A program made the position numbers and the translations under genes. This document shows, in pieces, positions 34,250-44,057 of a stretch of 64,000 nt of DNA. The stretch covers positions 1-64,000 of the forward strand of contig JADYZV010000064.1 of NCBI GenBank assembly GCA_020852965.1, in the 5' to 3' direction. How positions within the stretch are numbered: the first letter of the stretch is position 1; each line of letters starts with the position of its first letter. Below the pieces are notes generated by a model. It ran no database searches, was not told the DNA's origin, and worked only from the letters and a program-made list of their open reading frames with translations. This DNA is from Pirellulaceae bacterium (GTDB lineage Bacteria > Planctomycetota > Planctomycetia > Pirellulales > Pirellulaceae).

Positions 34250-37200
34250 ATGAGCGATGGGCGAGGTGTCGAGCCTACGAAAGGCGAAAAGCACTCCTGG
34301 AAGAAGAAGGCACGACCCCCGTCCGCCGCCAGCGGAGGTAAGTATTGGGCCACTGGAGGCGCTAGCAAGCCGATTGTTTCGCGTAGCCTCGTTCGGCTGC
34401 TTGCAGCGCTCGCGGTGCTTTTGACGACGACCGCCGCTCTCGTATTGTACCTTTGGAATCAAAACAGCTCGACTCCATTCATCTCTATCGCGGCGATCGA
34501 TTACGAGCATCCCTGGGCACCCAACGCGTGGGCCAAAGAGGACCAGCAACGCTTTCAATCGCTGGCCCAGAGCAGTCAATTTAAGGTGGTAGTGAAACAG
34601 GAGAAAAAGGATGGCACGTGGCAGGAGTTGATCCGTTCCGAGCTCGAAAAAATTACCCCCGGCGGACCTGGGGGAAGCCTGCTTCCGTTTCTATTTGGCT
34701 ATCGCTCGGCCATCGTCCATCTTTCCGCTCATGGCGTTCTCAATCATGACAGCAAGCCTTGTTTGCTGTTCGCCGACGCAGATCCACTCGATGACGCAAC
34801 TTGGGTTCCTCTAGCAGAAGTGCTCAATGCAATCGGCGAGGCGATTGGCGAGCCTACAGTCGGCGCGCATGAGATCGACACCAACCACCGAGCTCGAGTG
34901 TTGGTCATTCTGGATACTGGCAAACAACCACCAGATTTTCGCTGTGGCTTGCTGAGTTCGGGGTTCATCGATGCCGCCCGCGACGAGATCAAATCGCTCA
35001 AGTTTAAGAATTTTGCGGTCTTATTATCGTGCGACGAAGAGCAATGCGCTTGGACAGCACCGGAAATCAATGGGACCGTGTTTGGCTATATGGTAGCGAC
35101 GGGACTGCATGGAATGGCGGATGAGCGATCTGGCAGTGGCGATGGCAATACGCGAGTCACCGTCCAAGAACTCGCCGACTTTGTCACTGCATCCGTGGAT
35201 GGCTACGTTCGGGAGCATCGCGGTCGCGTTCAGCAACCGAACTTGGTCTGGTGTGGTGAGGAGCAAGATGGTGACTTCGATCTTTGTTTTAAATCGAGTT
35301 ACACTTCTTCGGAAGTCTCCACCGAGCAGAAAAAATCACGGATGGCGAATATAAAGAGATTGTCTATCGCTTGGACGGAATTTGGCGAGTGGAACCAACG
35401 CGCCCCCAGCTATGACAGTTGGCAACGTGCCAAGGCGTTGGCCCGTCTGACTCGTGCCGAACAACTATTGTGGGCTGGGTCTGCCTACCAAACGCAATTC
35501 ACGCACGAGATTGACTTGGCTGAAAGAGTCTTTTCGGGACCCGCCAATAGCGCCTGGCCCGATGCGATCTGTGGCAGCTCATTGGTGTTTCTCCATCGTG
35601 TACACGGTCGCGATCCGATCGCCGAACGCAGTGTGTTAGGGTTGTCTCTGGTATCCGAGTCCCAACAAGGTCCGTCCATCACCAACCCAGCGGCCGCGCC
35701 AGGCCCAGCAGCAGCGACTGCTTCGCCCGACACTGATATAAAGAGCGATAACAGCGATGAGGCCGATGGCAAGCCAGCGTCGGACGCGGTATCGCCACCG
35801 CCGACACCTGCACAACAGATCATTGGTTGGTTGACTTTCAATGGGCAAGCCAAGGAAGGGCAACCGCCGCCGGAGCGTCCCGGACTTCCTCGGCGCTCGA
35901 CTGCTGTGGGGTTTGTGTATGCTTGGTTGTCGGACAATTCGCAGTTCGTCAATGCGACTGTATTGAACCGGTTCCTAGATTGGATTGGGCCCATCCCAGA
36001 TCCCAAGAGCGTCACTCGTGAAGAAGCACTGTTGCGAACCATCCAGGAACATCTGCAGCTTACCAGCGGCTGGGAACTGCAGGCGGAAAAGGAACTCGGG
36101 CCATTGTGGAGTCAATACCTTCAAGCAGCAGATGCTTGCGAATCAGCCATCGCCACAGCCGAGCCTCGCGCGACTCAGTGCTTGGAACGCCACGCGGCGC
36201 AGTTGTTGATTGATCTACAGGTTGTTCGTGATCGTATCCACGGTTGCCAAACGGATCGCGATGCCTCGGACTGCGCCATCGATTTGGATGATTTGCAAGC
36301 GACCGCGCAAAAGACACGCGATATCCGCGAGCGTCTTGAACGCGCCTGGCGGCTGCGCGATGAGTTGGCCATGGAGCTGCCGACGCTGGCGCAATGGATC
36401 GCGTCGCCCATCGCTCGCCTTCAAAAAAAGTTGCCTTCCTCCTCAGACGCGTGGAGATTGTCGCAACAGCTCATCCAAGAGTTGGCTGCTATCCAAGTTC
36501 AATTGGCCGCAGGGCACGTCCCCGAGACAACGCAATTGGAGGCCGTGGAACAGCAATTGGAGAATCTGGTCGGCGCCTATTCTGATTCTGTGTACTATGT
36601 GACTGACCGCGACGCCAAAGGTCAGCGGAAGTCGGTCGGTAATCTCATGCTGAGCCTAGGCCTTCGACCCAATATTTATCCAGGTCTTGGGCTGAGTGCT
36701 CGCGGTAAACTGCATGAAGGGTTAGAGAATCGCTACGTCGACTTGCAGAAGATAGTCGGCCAAAAGAAAGTGCCAGACTATAGCACGAGCGAGCTTACCG
36801 AAGGAGTCGATCGTCAGCCTGTCTGGCAGCCAAGCGACCTGCCGGACGACTTGAGCACCTCCTTTGCCCCTCTCGCATTCACGGAAATCGCGGTTGGGCG
36901 AAAACTTTCAAGTCCTCAAGACACCGCAAAGTCTGCGCGCGGCAAGCTGGCCGCAGTGGGAGCAGAATTGCGGGACTTGTGGAAAGCTCGTCCAAACCAG
37001 TTGGCCGAAAACAGCCGTTCAGCCCTCGAAGCGATGAGTAGCTTGGAAAGGTCAAGTATTGCAGAAGCCGAAGCGAAGCTGCAGTCTGCAGAATACCACG
37101 CGCAATTGCTCACGCATTTGGTGCCCGTCAGTGGCTTCGACGATTTCGACGATACTGCGCCGGCGAAGATAGCCAACTCGGTTTGCACTGAGCAGTATGC

Positions 37201-39340
37201 CTTGTGGCAATCGCGACGCGCACTGCTCGATTTCTGGGTTACCCCAGCGTTACCTGAGGCGTTCATGTTGGCTAGCTCACTGGATTGGCAGACCGTTGCC
37301 TCGCGAACGCCCGCGAGCGGACCAATCAAGCTCGCCGAACAACTGCACCAATCGACCGCACAGCTCGCGTCTAACTGGGGCGATACCTTGCAGAGTCTAC
37401 AGGCTGGCAAGCCGCCGGATGATTTGTGGCGAGCTACTCTCTCGTTGGCGAATTTCCCCACCGGTCGAGCTTGGCTGCGACTAGCACTGGATGGAAATCA
37501 GTCGAATATTCGGCTGCTGGAAAACGATCGCTTTCAATTGGAGATGGGGACTGGCGCATTGGCTACCAAGGCCGACCAGATTTCGATAGACGCCACCGAT
37601 TTGCCCGAGGGCAACCATGAGCTGATTGCATGGTTCCGTGGGCACACCGCCAATGCACCCATCCCGATCTATGGCCAAGACCCACCTGTCACTCTGGCTT
37701 GGCAAGCCGAAGGGCCCGCAGATACCACGATTCGTGTCAATGTAGACCCCAAACCCGCGCGGATCGTGTTTGTGCTCGATTGTTCAGGCTCGATGGGCGA
37801 TAGACGCATGCAAACCGCCAAAGATACGCTGCTCGAAGCCCTACGCGATTTGAGCCATTTGCCTGAGGGTAGGGCCGAAACTGCCGTCGTATTGTTCGGA
37901 CATACCGCCGAATACTCAAAGGGCGGAGCAGACGATTATTCAAAATGGCCCGGCAAAAAGAATCGACCCTACAACGATGTCGAAGTGGTCCAGGGATTGG
38001 TCAGCCCAACGCCGAGTGTCATCAGCGAACTACAGGATAAACTAGCGAATCTCAAGTGCTGGGGGCGCACTCCGCTGTACGAAGCCATACGCCAGTCGGT
38101 TGACCTTCTGATCAAGCGTCACGATGGATTTGCGGGTGATCTGCGCGTGGTCGTCATCACCGACGGCGACGATAACGTCTTCCCCTATCCCGATGGATTG
38201 GCCGGGAATGCCAAAGCCAAAGGAGCTTTTCTAGTTCCCAACGAGTACATTCATACGGTTCAATCCGCGATCGGCTTCGCCGCCGGTCGAGTTAGCTTAG
38301 ACTTCGTCGCGTTTAATTTTAAACCTGGTGTTGGTGGTGATGCCAACAAACTGGAAACGATGGCGCGACAAACCGGCGGCAAGGTCTACCAAGCGGGTGA
38401 CCAAGACCTAGCCGATCAACTCCGCAATTCCATTGCACGCGACACCTACTCCACCAGAAACCTAACAACCAAGCGGACGATCGGCACCGCCATTCGGTTG
38501 TCGGACGAATTGCACGTCGATCCCAGCCAGCTCCCTGGCCAATTTGAAGTTCAAATCGATAATACAACCGCCCGCAAAACGGTCGCGCTGCTCGGAGGCG
38601 AGACCATTGAATTGCAATATCAACGACAACAACTGGGCCTGAGTTTCCTACCGCACGACGAAGGTGACATGTACCCCGAACCTGGAGAATTTCACTACGG
38701 CGATCAGCCCTACAAGGCCATCATGCTCCGGGGAAAGCCCGATAACGTCCCGCAAATTCACATGTGTTTGCAATCGAGCGATCCCGCGCGGCAGTCGCTA
38801 CGCCCGGGACGTTTTCTCCTTGAAGTGCGTCGTGTCCGTTCAGGCGAGTCGGGTGGCGAACGGATCGCGTGGAGCTCGGATGCCTTGTGGGAAAACCATC
38901 ATCGCTCCCCCGTGCTGCGCGTGACTTTCAAAAACTTGCCCGAACTACAACGCGATTGGTTAGAAACACGCTTGTGGATCGCGCAACCTGACAGCGGTGA
39001 TCGGTCGCAACGACTATCGGTTGCTCGATTCAAGGAACAAGCCGTGCAGGTAGCACCCGGCGTCAGCGCATCCGCCGAAACTCGAACCGAAGCGGGCGGA
39101 TTGCGATTGACCTTGACCGAAAATCGCCAAACCGACTCGCCCCTCATTCACTGGCAAGTGCTGCCGATTCCCGATAAGTTTGTTGAACACCAAATCCATG
39201 ACAAAAAAACTGTGCATGAGTTTTTCTTTTCCGATGCACAAGTCCAAAATCAAATCGAGCTGACTGCAACTCCACTACCAGAAGTCGCCGGTGATGACTG
39301 GCAAGCGACTCCGTGGTTGCGCATTCCCGCTTGGAAGTAG
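34250..39340 (+). CDS. Giant membrane protein with a degenerate caspase-like domain and a von Willebrand A domain
   Basis: A 1696-residue protein. The start at 34250 has GGAG 8 bases upstream and is preferred to GTG 34226. One membrane segment lies at about residues 47-69. A caspase-like domain (about 75-330) keeps the His of VHLSAHGVL (His161), but the cysteine position in VILDTG is Gly224, so it cannot be a caspase-type protease. A long helical region (about 380-1130) contains coiled-coil-like stretches. The VWA domain (about 1165-1390) has an intact MIDAS (DCSGS, Asp1177, Ser1179, Ser1181) and VVITDGDDN, so it should bind a metal ion and a partner. The C-terminus (1400-1696) is beta-rich. 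Probably a signalling or adhesion scaffold. Confidence 0.75.
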   Translation: MSDGRGVEPTKGEKHSWKKKARPPSAASGGKYWATGGASKPIVSRSLVRLLAALAVLLTTTAALVLYLWNQNSSTPFISIAAIDYEHPWAPNAWAKEDQQRFQSLAQSSQFKVVVKQEKKDGTWQELIRSELEKITPGGPGGSLLPFLFGYRSAIVHLSAHGVLNHDSKPCLLFADADPLDDATWVPLAEVLNAIGEAIGEPTVGAHEIDTNHRARVLVILDTGKQPPDFRCGLLSSGFIDAARDEIKSLKFKNFAVLLSCDEEQCAWTAPEINGTVFGYMVATGLHGMADERSGSGDGNTRVTVQELADFVTASVDGYVREHRGRVQQPNLVWCGEEQDGDFDLCFKSSYTSSEVSTEQKKSRMANIKRLSIAWTEFGEWNQRAPSYDSWQRAKALARLTRAEQLLWAGSAYQTQFTHEIDLAERVFSGPANSAWPDAICGSSLVFLHRVHGRDPIAERSVLGLSLVSESQQGPSITNPAAAPGPAAATASPDTDIKSDNSDEADGKPASDAVSPPPTPAQQIIGWLTFNGQAKEGQPPPERPGLPRRSTAVGFVYAWLSDNSQFVNATVLNRFLDWIGPIPDPKSVTREEALLRTIQEHLQLTSGWELQAEKELGPLWSQYLQAADACESAIATAEPRATQCLERHAAQLLIDLQVVRDRIHGCQTDRDASDCAIDLDDLQATAQKTRDIRERLERAWRLRDELAMELPTLAQWIASPIARLQKKLPSSSDAWRLSQQLIQELAAIQVQLAAGHVPETTQLEAVEQQLENLVGAYSDSVYYVTDRDAKGQRKSVGNLMLSLGLRPNIYPGLGLSARGKLHEGLENRYVDLQKIVGQKKVPDYSTSELTEGVDRQPVWQPSDLPDDLSTSFAPLAFTEIAVGRKLSSPQDTAKSARGKLAAVGAELRDLWKARPNQLAENSRSALEAMSSLERSSIAEAEAKLQSAEYHAQLLTHLVPVSGFDDFDDTAPAKIANSVCTEQYALWQSRRALLDFWVTPALPEAFMLASSLDWQTVASRTPASGPIKLAEQLHQSTAQLASNWGDTLQSLQAGKPPDDLWRATLSLANFPTGRAWLRLALDGNQSNIRLLENDRFQLEMGTGALATKADQISIDATDLPEGNHELIAWFRGHTANAPIPIYGQDPPVTLAWQAEGPADTTIRVNVDPKPARIVFVLDCSGSMGDRRMQTAKDTLLEALRDLSHLPEGRAETAVVLFGHTAEYSKGGADDYSKWPGKKNRPYNDVEVVQGLVSPTPSVISELQDKLANLKCWGRTPLYEAIRQSVDLLIKRHDGFAGDLRVVVITDGDDNVFPYPDGLAGNAKAKGAFLVPNEYIHTVQSAIGFAAGRVSLDFVAFNFKPGVGGDANKLETMARQTGGKVYQAGDQDLADQLRNSIARDTYSTRNLTTKRTIGTAIRLSDELHVDPSQLPGQFEVQIDNTTARKTVALLGGETIELQYQRQQLGLSFLPHDEGDMYPEPGEFHYGDQPYKAIMLRGKPDNVPQIHMCLQSSDPARQSLRPGRFLLEVRRVRSGESGGERIAWSSDALWENHHRSPVLRVTFKNLPELQRDWLETRLWIAQPDSGDRSQRLSVARFKEQAVQVAPGVSASAETRTEAGGLRLTLTENRQTDSPLIHWQVLPIPDKFVEHQIHDKKTVHEFFFSDAQVQNQIELTATPLPEVAGDDWQATPWLRIPAWK

Positions 39341-39355
39341 CCTGACCGCGGTTAA

Positions 39356-40807
39356 TTAATAGTAGCGGTTGAGAGTGACCCGAAACTCTTTGTCAAACAC
39401 ACGATCAAAGCTGTTGCCCAGTGGCGTAGCATAACCGAATCCTAGCCGTGAGTTGTTGCGAATATTGAATATCAATCCGACCTGTATATTGACATTGTCA
39501 AAATCGGTAATCACTTGGTTGATTTGATTGCTCGTATCCGTAATGCTGTCGGCGCTAGTCAACGAACGGTTGTAGTGCAACTCGGCCACAGGAGCAATTC
39601 CGGTCACGGTTCGACGTTGACTACCAGTCGCCTGATATAGCCAGTAGCCGATGCTCAAGTCTGTGTATAGTAGGGTGAAATCCTGCAGGGTACCGATTTG
39701 TCTTTGCACAGAGTTTTCTGTGGCAATTACCGGATTTCCGTTGGCGTCAATGTCGCACTGAACCATCCATTGTGCAAACAGTCGCTCACTCGGTATGAAC
39801 GCTCCGCCAATAAACGGCATGATATGCGTTGACTCGTTGTCAATCCGCAGATACTCCTCACGCGTTGCTGGATCGATGACTCGCGTATCCTGGGCAGTCG
39901 GAACGAGAAGAGACGAACCGGCGGTAACCAACCAGTTTTCCCGGTGAATCAAGACACCCTTGAGTGAAAAAAACATATTTCCGAACTGGAATTGGTTGTC
40001 GCTGGTTAGACCGTTGGTCAGGATGTCATTATCAATACTCGATCCAAATGGAGTGCGCACTTCGAATGAGCACAGGCCATCCCAAAAGGTCTTTTCGAAG
40101 CCGGGAGAATAGCGATTCACCGAGATAGGCTGACTGGCCAAGGGGACCCCGGTAAAGTGACTGTAATTGAAAAAGATGCGGTCCCGTGGAATCGGTGAGC
40201 TGTTTTCGGCAAGTTTCATTCGTCCCAACGCGTAGCCAGCATTGGGAACTGTTTGGGTTAATGGCTCGTAGTCGCGAATGAGAATCGAAGTACTACCACC
40301 AGGTCCGAAGAAATCCCCCATCATCTCAGGCGTTGTCGCGCCGCGTAGCGAAGAACCAAAAGCTCCCTCGCTTCCTCTGCCCAAGTTGGCCGCAAACAAA
40401 TCGGTCGTATTAGGGCCAGTGGAAGGCTGAGCGAGTGACGAATTGTTGGACTCACCAGAAAGATTAGGTGAATCGGGCGATGCGGCCATATCGGATGGAC
40501 TGCGTCCGCTGTCCGACAGGGACTGGCTACCAGAGCCAGTCGATCCTGGGGGTGACGGCTGGACGGGGGGCGCAAGCACTGTACCGGGCAAACCGAACTG
40601 CGGCGTCAACTGACTGGGGGCACAGGGCTCGCACAGCCGCTGCTGTTGGCAGTCGAGACAGGTCCAGCGTCCACATTGGCAACGTGTTCCCGAAACTCGA
40701 GTAATCTGTGAGTATTCAGACTGGGACTGGCCGATGGCTGCGGGCGACGCACTCCACATCAGGGCCAGTATGATGAGCAATTTGAGAGGCGTACGTCCGT
40801 CACGCAT
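39356..40807 (-). CDS. Predicted outer-membrane beta-barrel protein with a Cys-rich N-terminus
   Basis: A 483-residue exported protein. The signal peptide (about residues 1-26) is followed by a short Cys cluster (CQCGRWTCLDCQQQRLCEPC, about 43-62), a Pro/Ser-rich linker, then from about 165 a domain of alternating strands: RIFFNYSHFTG, FEVRTPFGSS, FFSLKGVLIHR, ending SRLGFGYATPLGNSF and RVTLNRYY. The final aromatic residue and the strand pattern fit a planctomycete outer-membrane barrel; the partial gene at 63110 is similar in type. GGAGG lies 8 bases before the ATG. It converges with the 34250 gene, with 15 bp between stops. Confidence 0.72.
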   Translation of the reverse strand: MRDGRTPLKLLIILALMWSASPAAIGQSQSEYSQITRVSGTRCQCGRWTCLDCQQQRLCEPCAPSQLTPQFGLPGTVLAPPVQPSPPGSTGSGSQSLSDSGRSPSDMAASPDSPNLSGESNNSSLAQPSTGPNTTDLFAANLGRGSEGAFGSSLRGATTPEMMGDFFGPGGSTSILIRDYEPLTQTVPNAGYALGRMKLAENSSPIPRDRIFFNYSHFTGVPLASQPISVNRYSPGFEKTFWDGLCSFEVRTPFGSSIDNDILTNGLTSDNQFQFGNMFFSLKGVLIHRENWLVTAGSSLLVPTAQDTRVIDPATREEYLRIDNESTHIMPFIGGAFIPSERLFAQWMVQCDIDANGNPVIATENSVQRQIGTLQDFTLLYTDLSIGYWLYQATGSQRRTVTGIAPVAELHYNRSLTSADSITDTSNQINQVITDFDNVNIQVGLIFNIRNNSRLGFGYATPLGNSFDRVFDKEFRVTLNRYY

Positions 40808-41447
40808 GTTAATTCCCTCCTTGGAATTATGTTGAACTTATGGCGCTTATGCCGTTCGCCAACCTCGTCGCCGCAAACAAGACAATCGAAGACAATGGAC
40901 GAGAACAGTTTCAAGCCACTGTTTATTTCATATCGCACACGGCAATGCAAAATATTTCTCTAAAGTTAGATAGAAACGCACCTGCGTGTTATCGAGCGAA
41001 ATACACTTGACGCAATCAGCTTGAATTGCCCACGTTTGGAAATTGTAATAAACTGCCCATTCTAACTGTGGGCGGAAATGCGGTGGGACAGATTCAACGT
41101 ACCAACCGGCCCACAAAATTGCGTCGAGTAGGCGGGGCGTAGTGGATGGCCGCTCGCGGCGAAGCGGATTGAGGCAAATTGGGTCTAGCCGGCCGTACCT
41201 GTCTCCACTGTGTATCGAACTGGGGCTGCGTGCCATATAATGGCCGAGCCGATAATGATTATGATTGCCGCTCGTTACATTCGGATGATACACAAGTTTG
41301 AGCAATTACAAACTTATGCACGTTTTCAAGATTCGGTTGAGTGCAAAATGTACTTGCTGACGCGGCGGGTAATGAATAGCGGGTTATGAATAATCTGGGT
41401 TCAATCCACAGCCGCAATTCGCGTTGCTACCAACAAGACTGACGTTT
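40808..41447. other. Gap of 640 bp without a convincing gene
   Basis: This divergent gap lies between the barrel gene and the kinase gene. A minus-strand frame at 40928-41305 has no family features, no ribosome-binding site and odd composition, so I do not call it. TATAAT at 41236-41241 and the string GCCGATAA at 41248-41255 (the -10 of FliA-type promoters) occur about 200 bp before the kinase start, but neither has a matching -35. Confidence 0.5.
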
Positions 41448-43928
41448 ATGTGGCAGACGGGCCAAACCCCAATTCCTGGTTACAAACTTGAAAAATTCTT
41501 GGGTCGAGGGAACTTCGGTGAGGTTTGGCAAGCATCCTCACCTGGGGGGACCAAGTGCGCTCTGAAATTCTTGAATCTGCGGGAGCGACAAGGTCGCAAG
41601 GAATTGCGTGCAATTCAGCGACTAAAACAGATTCGGCATGCCAATCTAATGCCATTCAACGCGATGTGGTTGCTCGATGAACAGCAACGGGTTGTGCCCG
41701 ACGATCATTTGGATTCCTCGCATCCCTTCATGGAAGATACGCAACGCCAGACACTCGTCTCAACCCCGCAGATTCCAGAGCAAGACAAGCCCAAGACGTT
41801 GGTGATTGCCATGCCGGTGGCCGAAGGCAACTTGCTGGAGTTGCTGCAGGAACGTCGCAAGCTCGGTCAAGATATTCCAGTCGAGGAATTGCTCGTCTAC
41901 ATGATGGACGCAGCCAGGGCACTCGACTATCTGAATTCGCAGCGTCATGAGTATGCGGGCGAAATCGTCGCGGTGCAGCATGGAGATGTGAAGCCTGAGA
42001 ATTTGGTGCTGCTGGGCGGTAGCGTGCTGTTATGCGATTTCGGAGTAGCGCGAACCCTGGGGACGGGGTCTGCTACTCGAGGTACGTCGCTCGGTGGCAG
42101 TTTGGCCTATATGGCCCCGGAATGCATGGCTGGGCAGACAAGCGTGCATTCCGACCAATTCTCACTGGCGATTAGCTATGTCGAACTGCGAACCGGACGT
42201 CTGCCGTTTGCCGACGATTCGATGAGTCAGATTATTGAAGATCGACGCAAGGGGCATTTAGACCTCGAAGAGCTGTCCCCGGCCGAAGCACGCGTTATAC
42301 AGCGCGCCTGTTCGGCCAATCCCGACAAACGCTTTGGATCGAGCGTCGAAATGATCGAAGCGCTGCGAACCGCCGTGCTCGGAGTTGCGCCGGCGACCAG
42401 GAATTTCAATTGGTTGGCCCTTGCTACTCTAGTAGGCTTGTGTTTGGCGACGGGCTTGTTGTTCTGGACTTTCTATGAACCCTCCGCCGATCCAATCGTA
42501 GATTCCTCCGCCGATCCGATCGTAGATTCCTCCGCCGATCCGGTCGGTGAACCGCCAGCGATGAAAATGGGCGAAAAATATTTCTTGGAAGCCAAGGCGT
42601 TGCTGCGATCGCCGGACGTGTCACCCGCCCAGCTCGCCGATGCTACCAAGCTGTACCTTTCGGCGCTGGCCCATGACTTCCCTTCAGAAGTCCCTGCGTC
42701 ACGAAGAATGGGAATTCAAGACGATGTTGCGCGCGAAAAAAACTATCCGGCTGTCATGCGGAGACAACTCGGCCAACTTGTCGCCGTGCATCCCGAATCT
42801 CTACGCGTATTGGTCCTGGGGGATGACGGCCGGTCGCTCGTTGATCCAGGCGACGCCCCGCCGCACCCGTCTATCTCGTGGGACCAGCCGGAACCGATCG
42901 CGTCGATTCACTGGCTCGACCAGTCGCATCTGTTGATAACGGATCTAGCCACCAATTTGTGGCGGCTGAATCTGGAAACACGACAGGCAGAAAAAATTGC
43001 AACCGGCGTTCTGCGTGTCGTCTCCAGCCCTCTCAGCGGAACTGCGCTGACTGCGAGCAGTAGTGATGATACCGGTAAGAGTTCCCTAATGCGGGTTCGG
43101 ACAAGCACTGAGCATCAAATACGTATGCCAGAAAGTCGCCCCGAAATGTTTATTCCGCTGCTCGGAATCGATCTCAAGGGACAATGGGGGACTGTCTTCG
43201 AACAATTCGAGAAAGCGGGGACCGGCATCGTCTTGCAATTCGACTTGGCGAGCGAACCGCCTAGCACGTTAGTCGATACTGGGATCGAGCCCTATTGCTG
43301 TACTTGCCTGCGCGTTGGCGACAATTGTTATGCGATCGTTGGAGGCAAGTCGCCAGACCACGCTTCGGGCTTAGCCGTCCTACGGCTACAAGCCAACGAT
43401 AATTCCACAAACGTAACATTTCCCACCGATGCGGCCCAACAGAATGTTTTTGAAGGGAGCGATCGATTCGTGCGATCGCTGGCTACCTGTGTGCTGCCAG
43501 ACGAATCCGGCGGTCTGTTGGCCGCCGGTCACGACATCGGCGTCGGTAGCTCGACGACCGAACTGTGGGAAATACAACCCAACGGCATCGTCAGTTTTCA
43601 AGCGTTTGTGGGGCAAGAGACGTCTGGTCCAGAGATCTCCGCATTAGCCTTTGATGCTAAGGGCCAATGGTTAGTACGAGGTACTTCGTGGGGCGAAGTA
43701 CGTCTGACGAAGCTCAGCACGCCGGAACTCGATTTCCAACTTATGTCGGATGACTATCAAGAGGAGGTCCTCCAAGTTCAGATTGTTGAAGACAAGCTGA
43801 TCGCTACGTTTAAAGATGCTACGATTCTGATCTGGAATTTTTACGAATGCCAAATGGTCTATGAGGCGCACGTCAAAGCGAATCGGCCATTCCCCACACC
43901 CGTGAATTTTCGGCCTCAAGCAGGTTGA
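41448..43928 (+). CDS. Membrane Ser/Thr protein kinase with a C-terminal beta-propeller-like sensor
   Basis: An 826-residue protein. The kinase domain spans about residues 11-300: Gly loop GRGNFGEVW (19-27), ATP lysine Lys40, catalytic loop HGDVKPEN (Asp180), DFG 197-199 and MAPECM. The Arg of the HRD motif is Gly, so activation-loop control probably differs from RD kinases. An unusually long insert (about 80-115) follows the N-lobe. A membrane segment (about 326-347) is followed by an SADPIVDS repeat and then a WD40/propeller-like domain (about 470-800). The start at 41448 is preferred to TTG 41424. The topology places a kinase inside and a sensor outside. A PpkA-like role towards the FHA protein and the T6SS is possible, not shown. 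Confidence 0.88.
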   Translation: MWQTGQTPIPGYKLEKFLGRGNFGEVWQASSPGGTKCALKFLNLRERQGRKELRAIQRLKQIRHANLMPFNAMWLLDEQQRVVPDDHLDSSHPFMEDTQRQTLVSTPQIPEQDKPKTLVIAMPVAEGNLLELLQERRKLGQDIPVEELLVYMMDAARALDYLNSQRHEYAGEIVAVQHGDVKPENLVLLGGSVLLCDFGVARTLGTGSATRGTSLGGSLAYMAPECMAGQTSVHSDQFSLAISYVELRTGRLPFADDSMSQIIEDRRKGHLDLEELSPAEARVIQRACSANPDKRFGSSVEMIEALRTAVLGVAPATRNFNWLALATLVGLCLATGLLFWTFYEPSADPIVDSSADPIVDSSADPVGEPPAMKMGEKYFLEAKALLRSPDVSPAQLADATKLYLSALAHDFPSEVPASRRMGIQDDVAREKNYPAVMRRQLGQLVAVHPESLRVLVLGDDGRSLVDPGDAPPHPSISWDQPEPIASIHWLDQSHLLITDLATNLWRLNLETRQAEKIATGVLRVVSSPLSGTALTASSSDDTGKSSLMRVRTSTEHQIRMPESRPEMFIPLLGIDLKGQWGTVFEQFEKAGTGIVLQFDLASEPPSTLVDTGIEPYCCTCLRVGDNCYAIVGGKSPDHASGLAVLRLQANDNSTNVTFPTDAAQQNVFEGSDRFVRSLATCVLPDESGGLLAAGHDIGVGSSTTELWEIQPNGIVSFQAFVGQETSGPEISALAFDAKGQWLVRGTSWGEVRLTKLSTPELDFQLMSDDYQEEVLQVQIVEDKLIATFKDATILIWNFYECQMVYEAHVKANRPFPTPVNFRPQAG
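42483..42546 (+). repeat. 24-bp tandem repeat within the kinase gene
   Basis: Two full copies and a partial third of a 24-base unit (beginning TCCGCCGATCC and ending GTAGATTCC) encode SADPIVDS repeated just after the membrane segment of the kinase. Copy-number change would keep the reading frame. Confidence 0.85.
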
Positions 43929-44057
43929 ACCGAGAAAGTGGTCCAGTCCATATACGTCCGCCGGAACCACAGCAACTGCGCCGTGAAATTCAACGCGACT
44001 ATCGAGCGGGCCAACGGCGGATGCCTTGCGAAAATTGGACCATCTCAGCCGCACGGC

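Noticed and set aside
41248-41255. GCCGATAA as a FliA-type -10 box before the kinase gene
   Set aside because: No matching -35 (TAAAG-like) at the right distance. An 8-mer is expected by chance about twice in a window this size counting both strands, and another copy lies at 16245 with the wrong orientation for the local genes.
40928-41305. 125-codon minus-strand frame in the gap before the kinase gene
   Set aside because: No family similarity, unusual composition and no Shine-Dalgarno; treated as non-coding.
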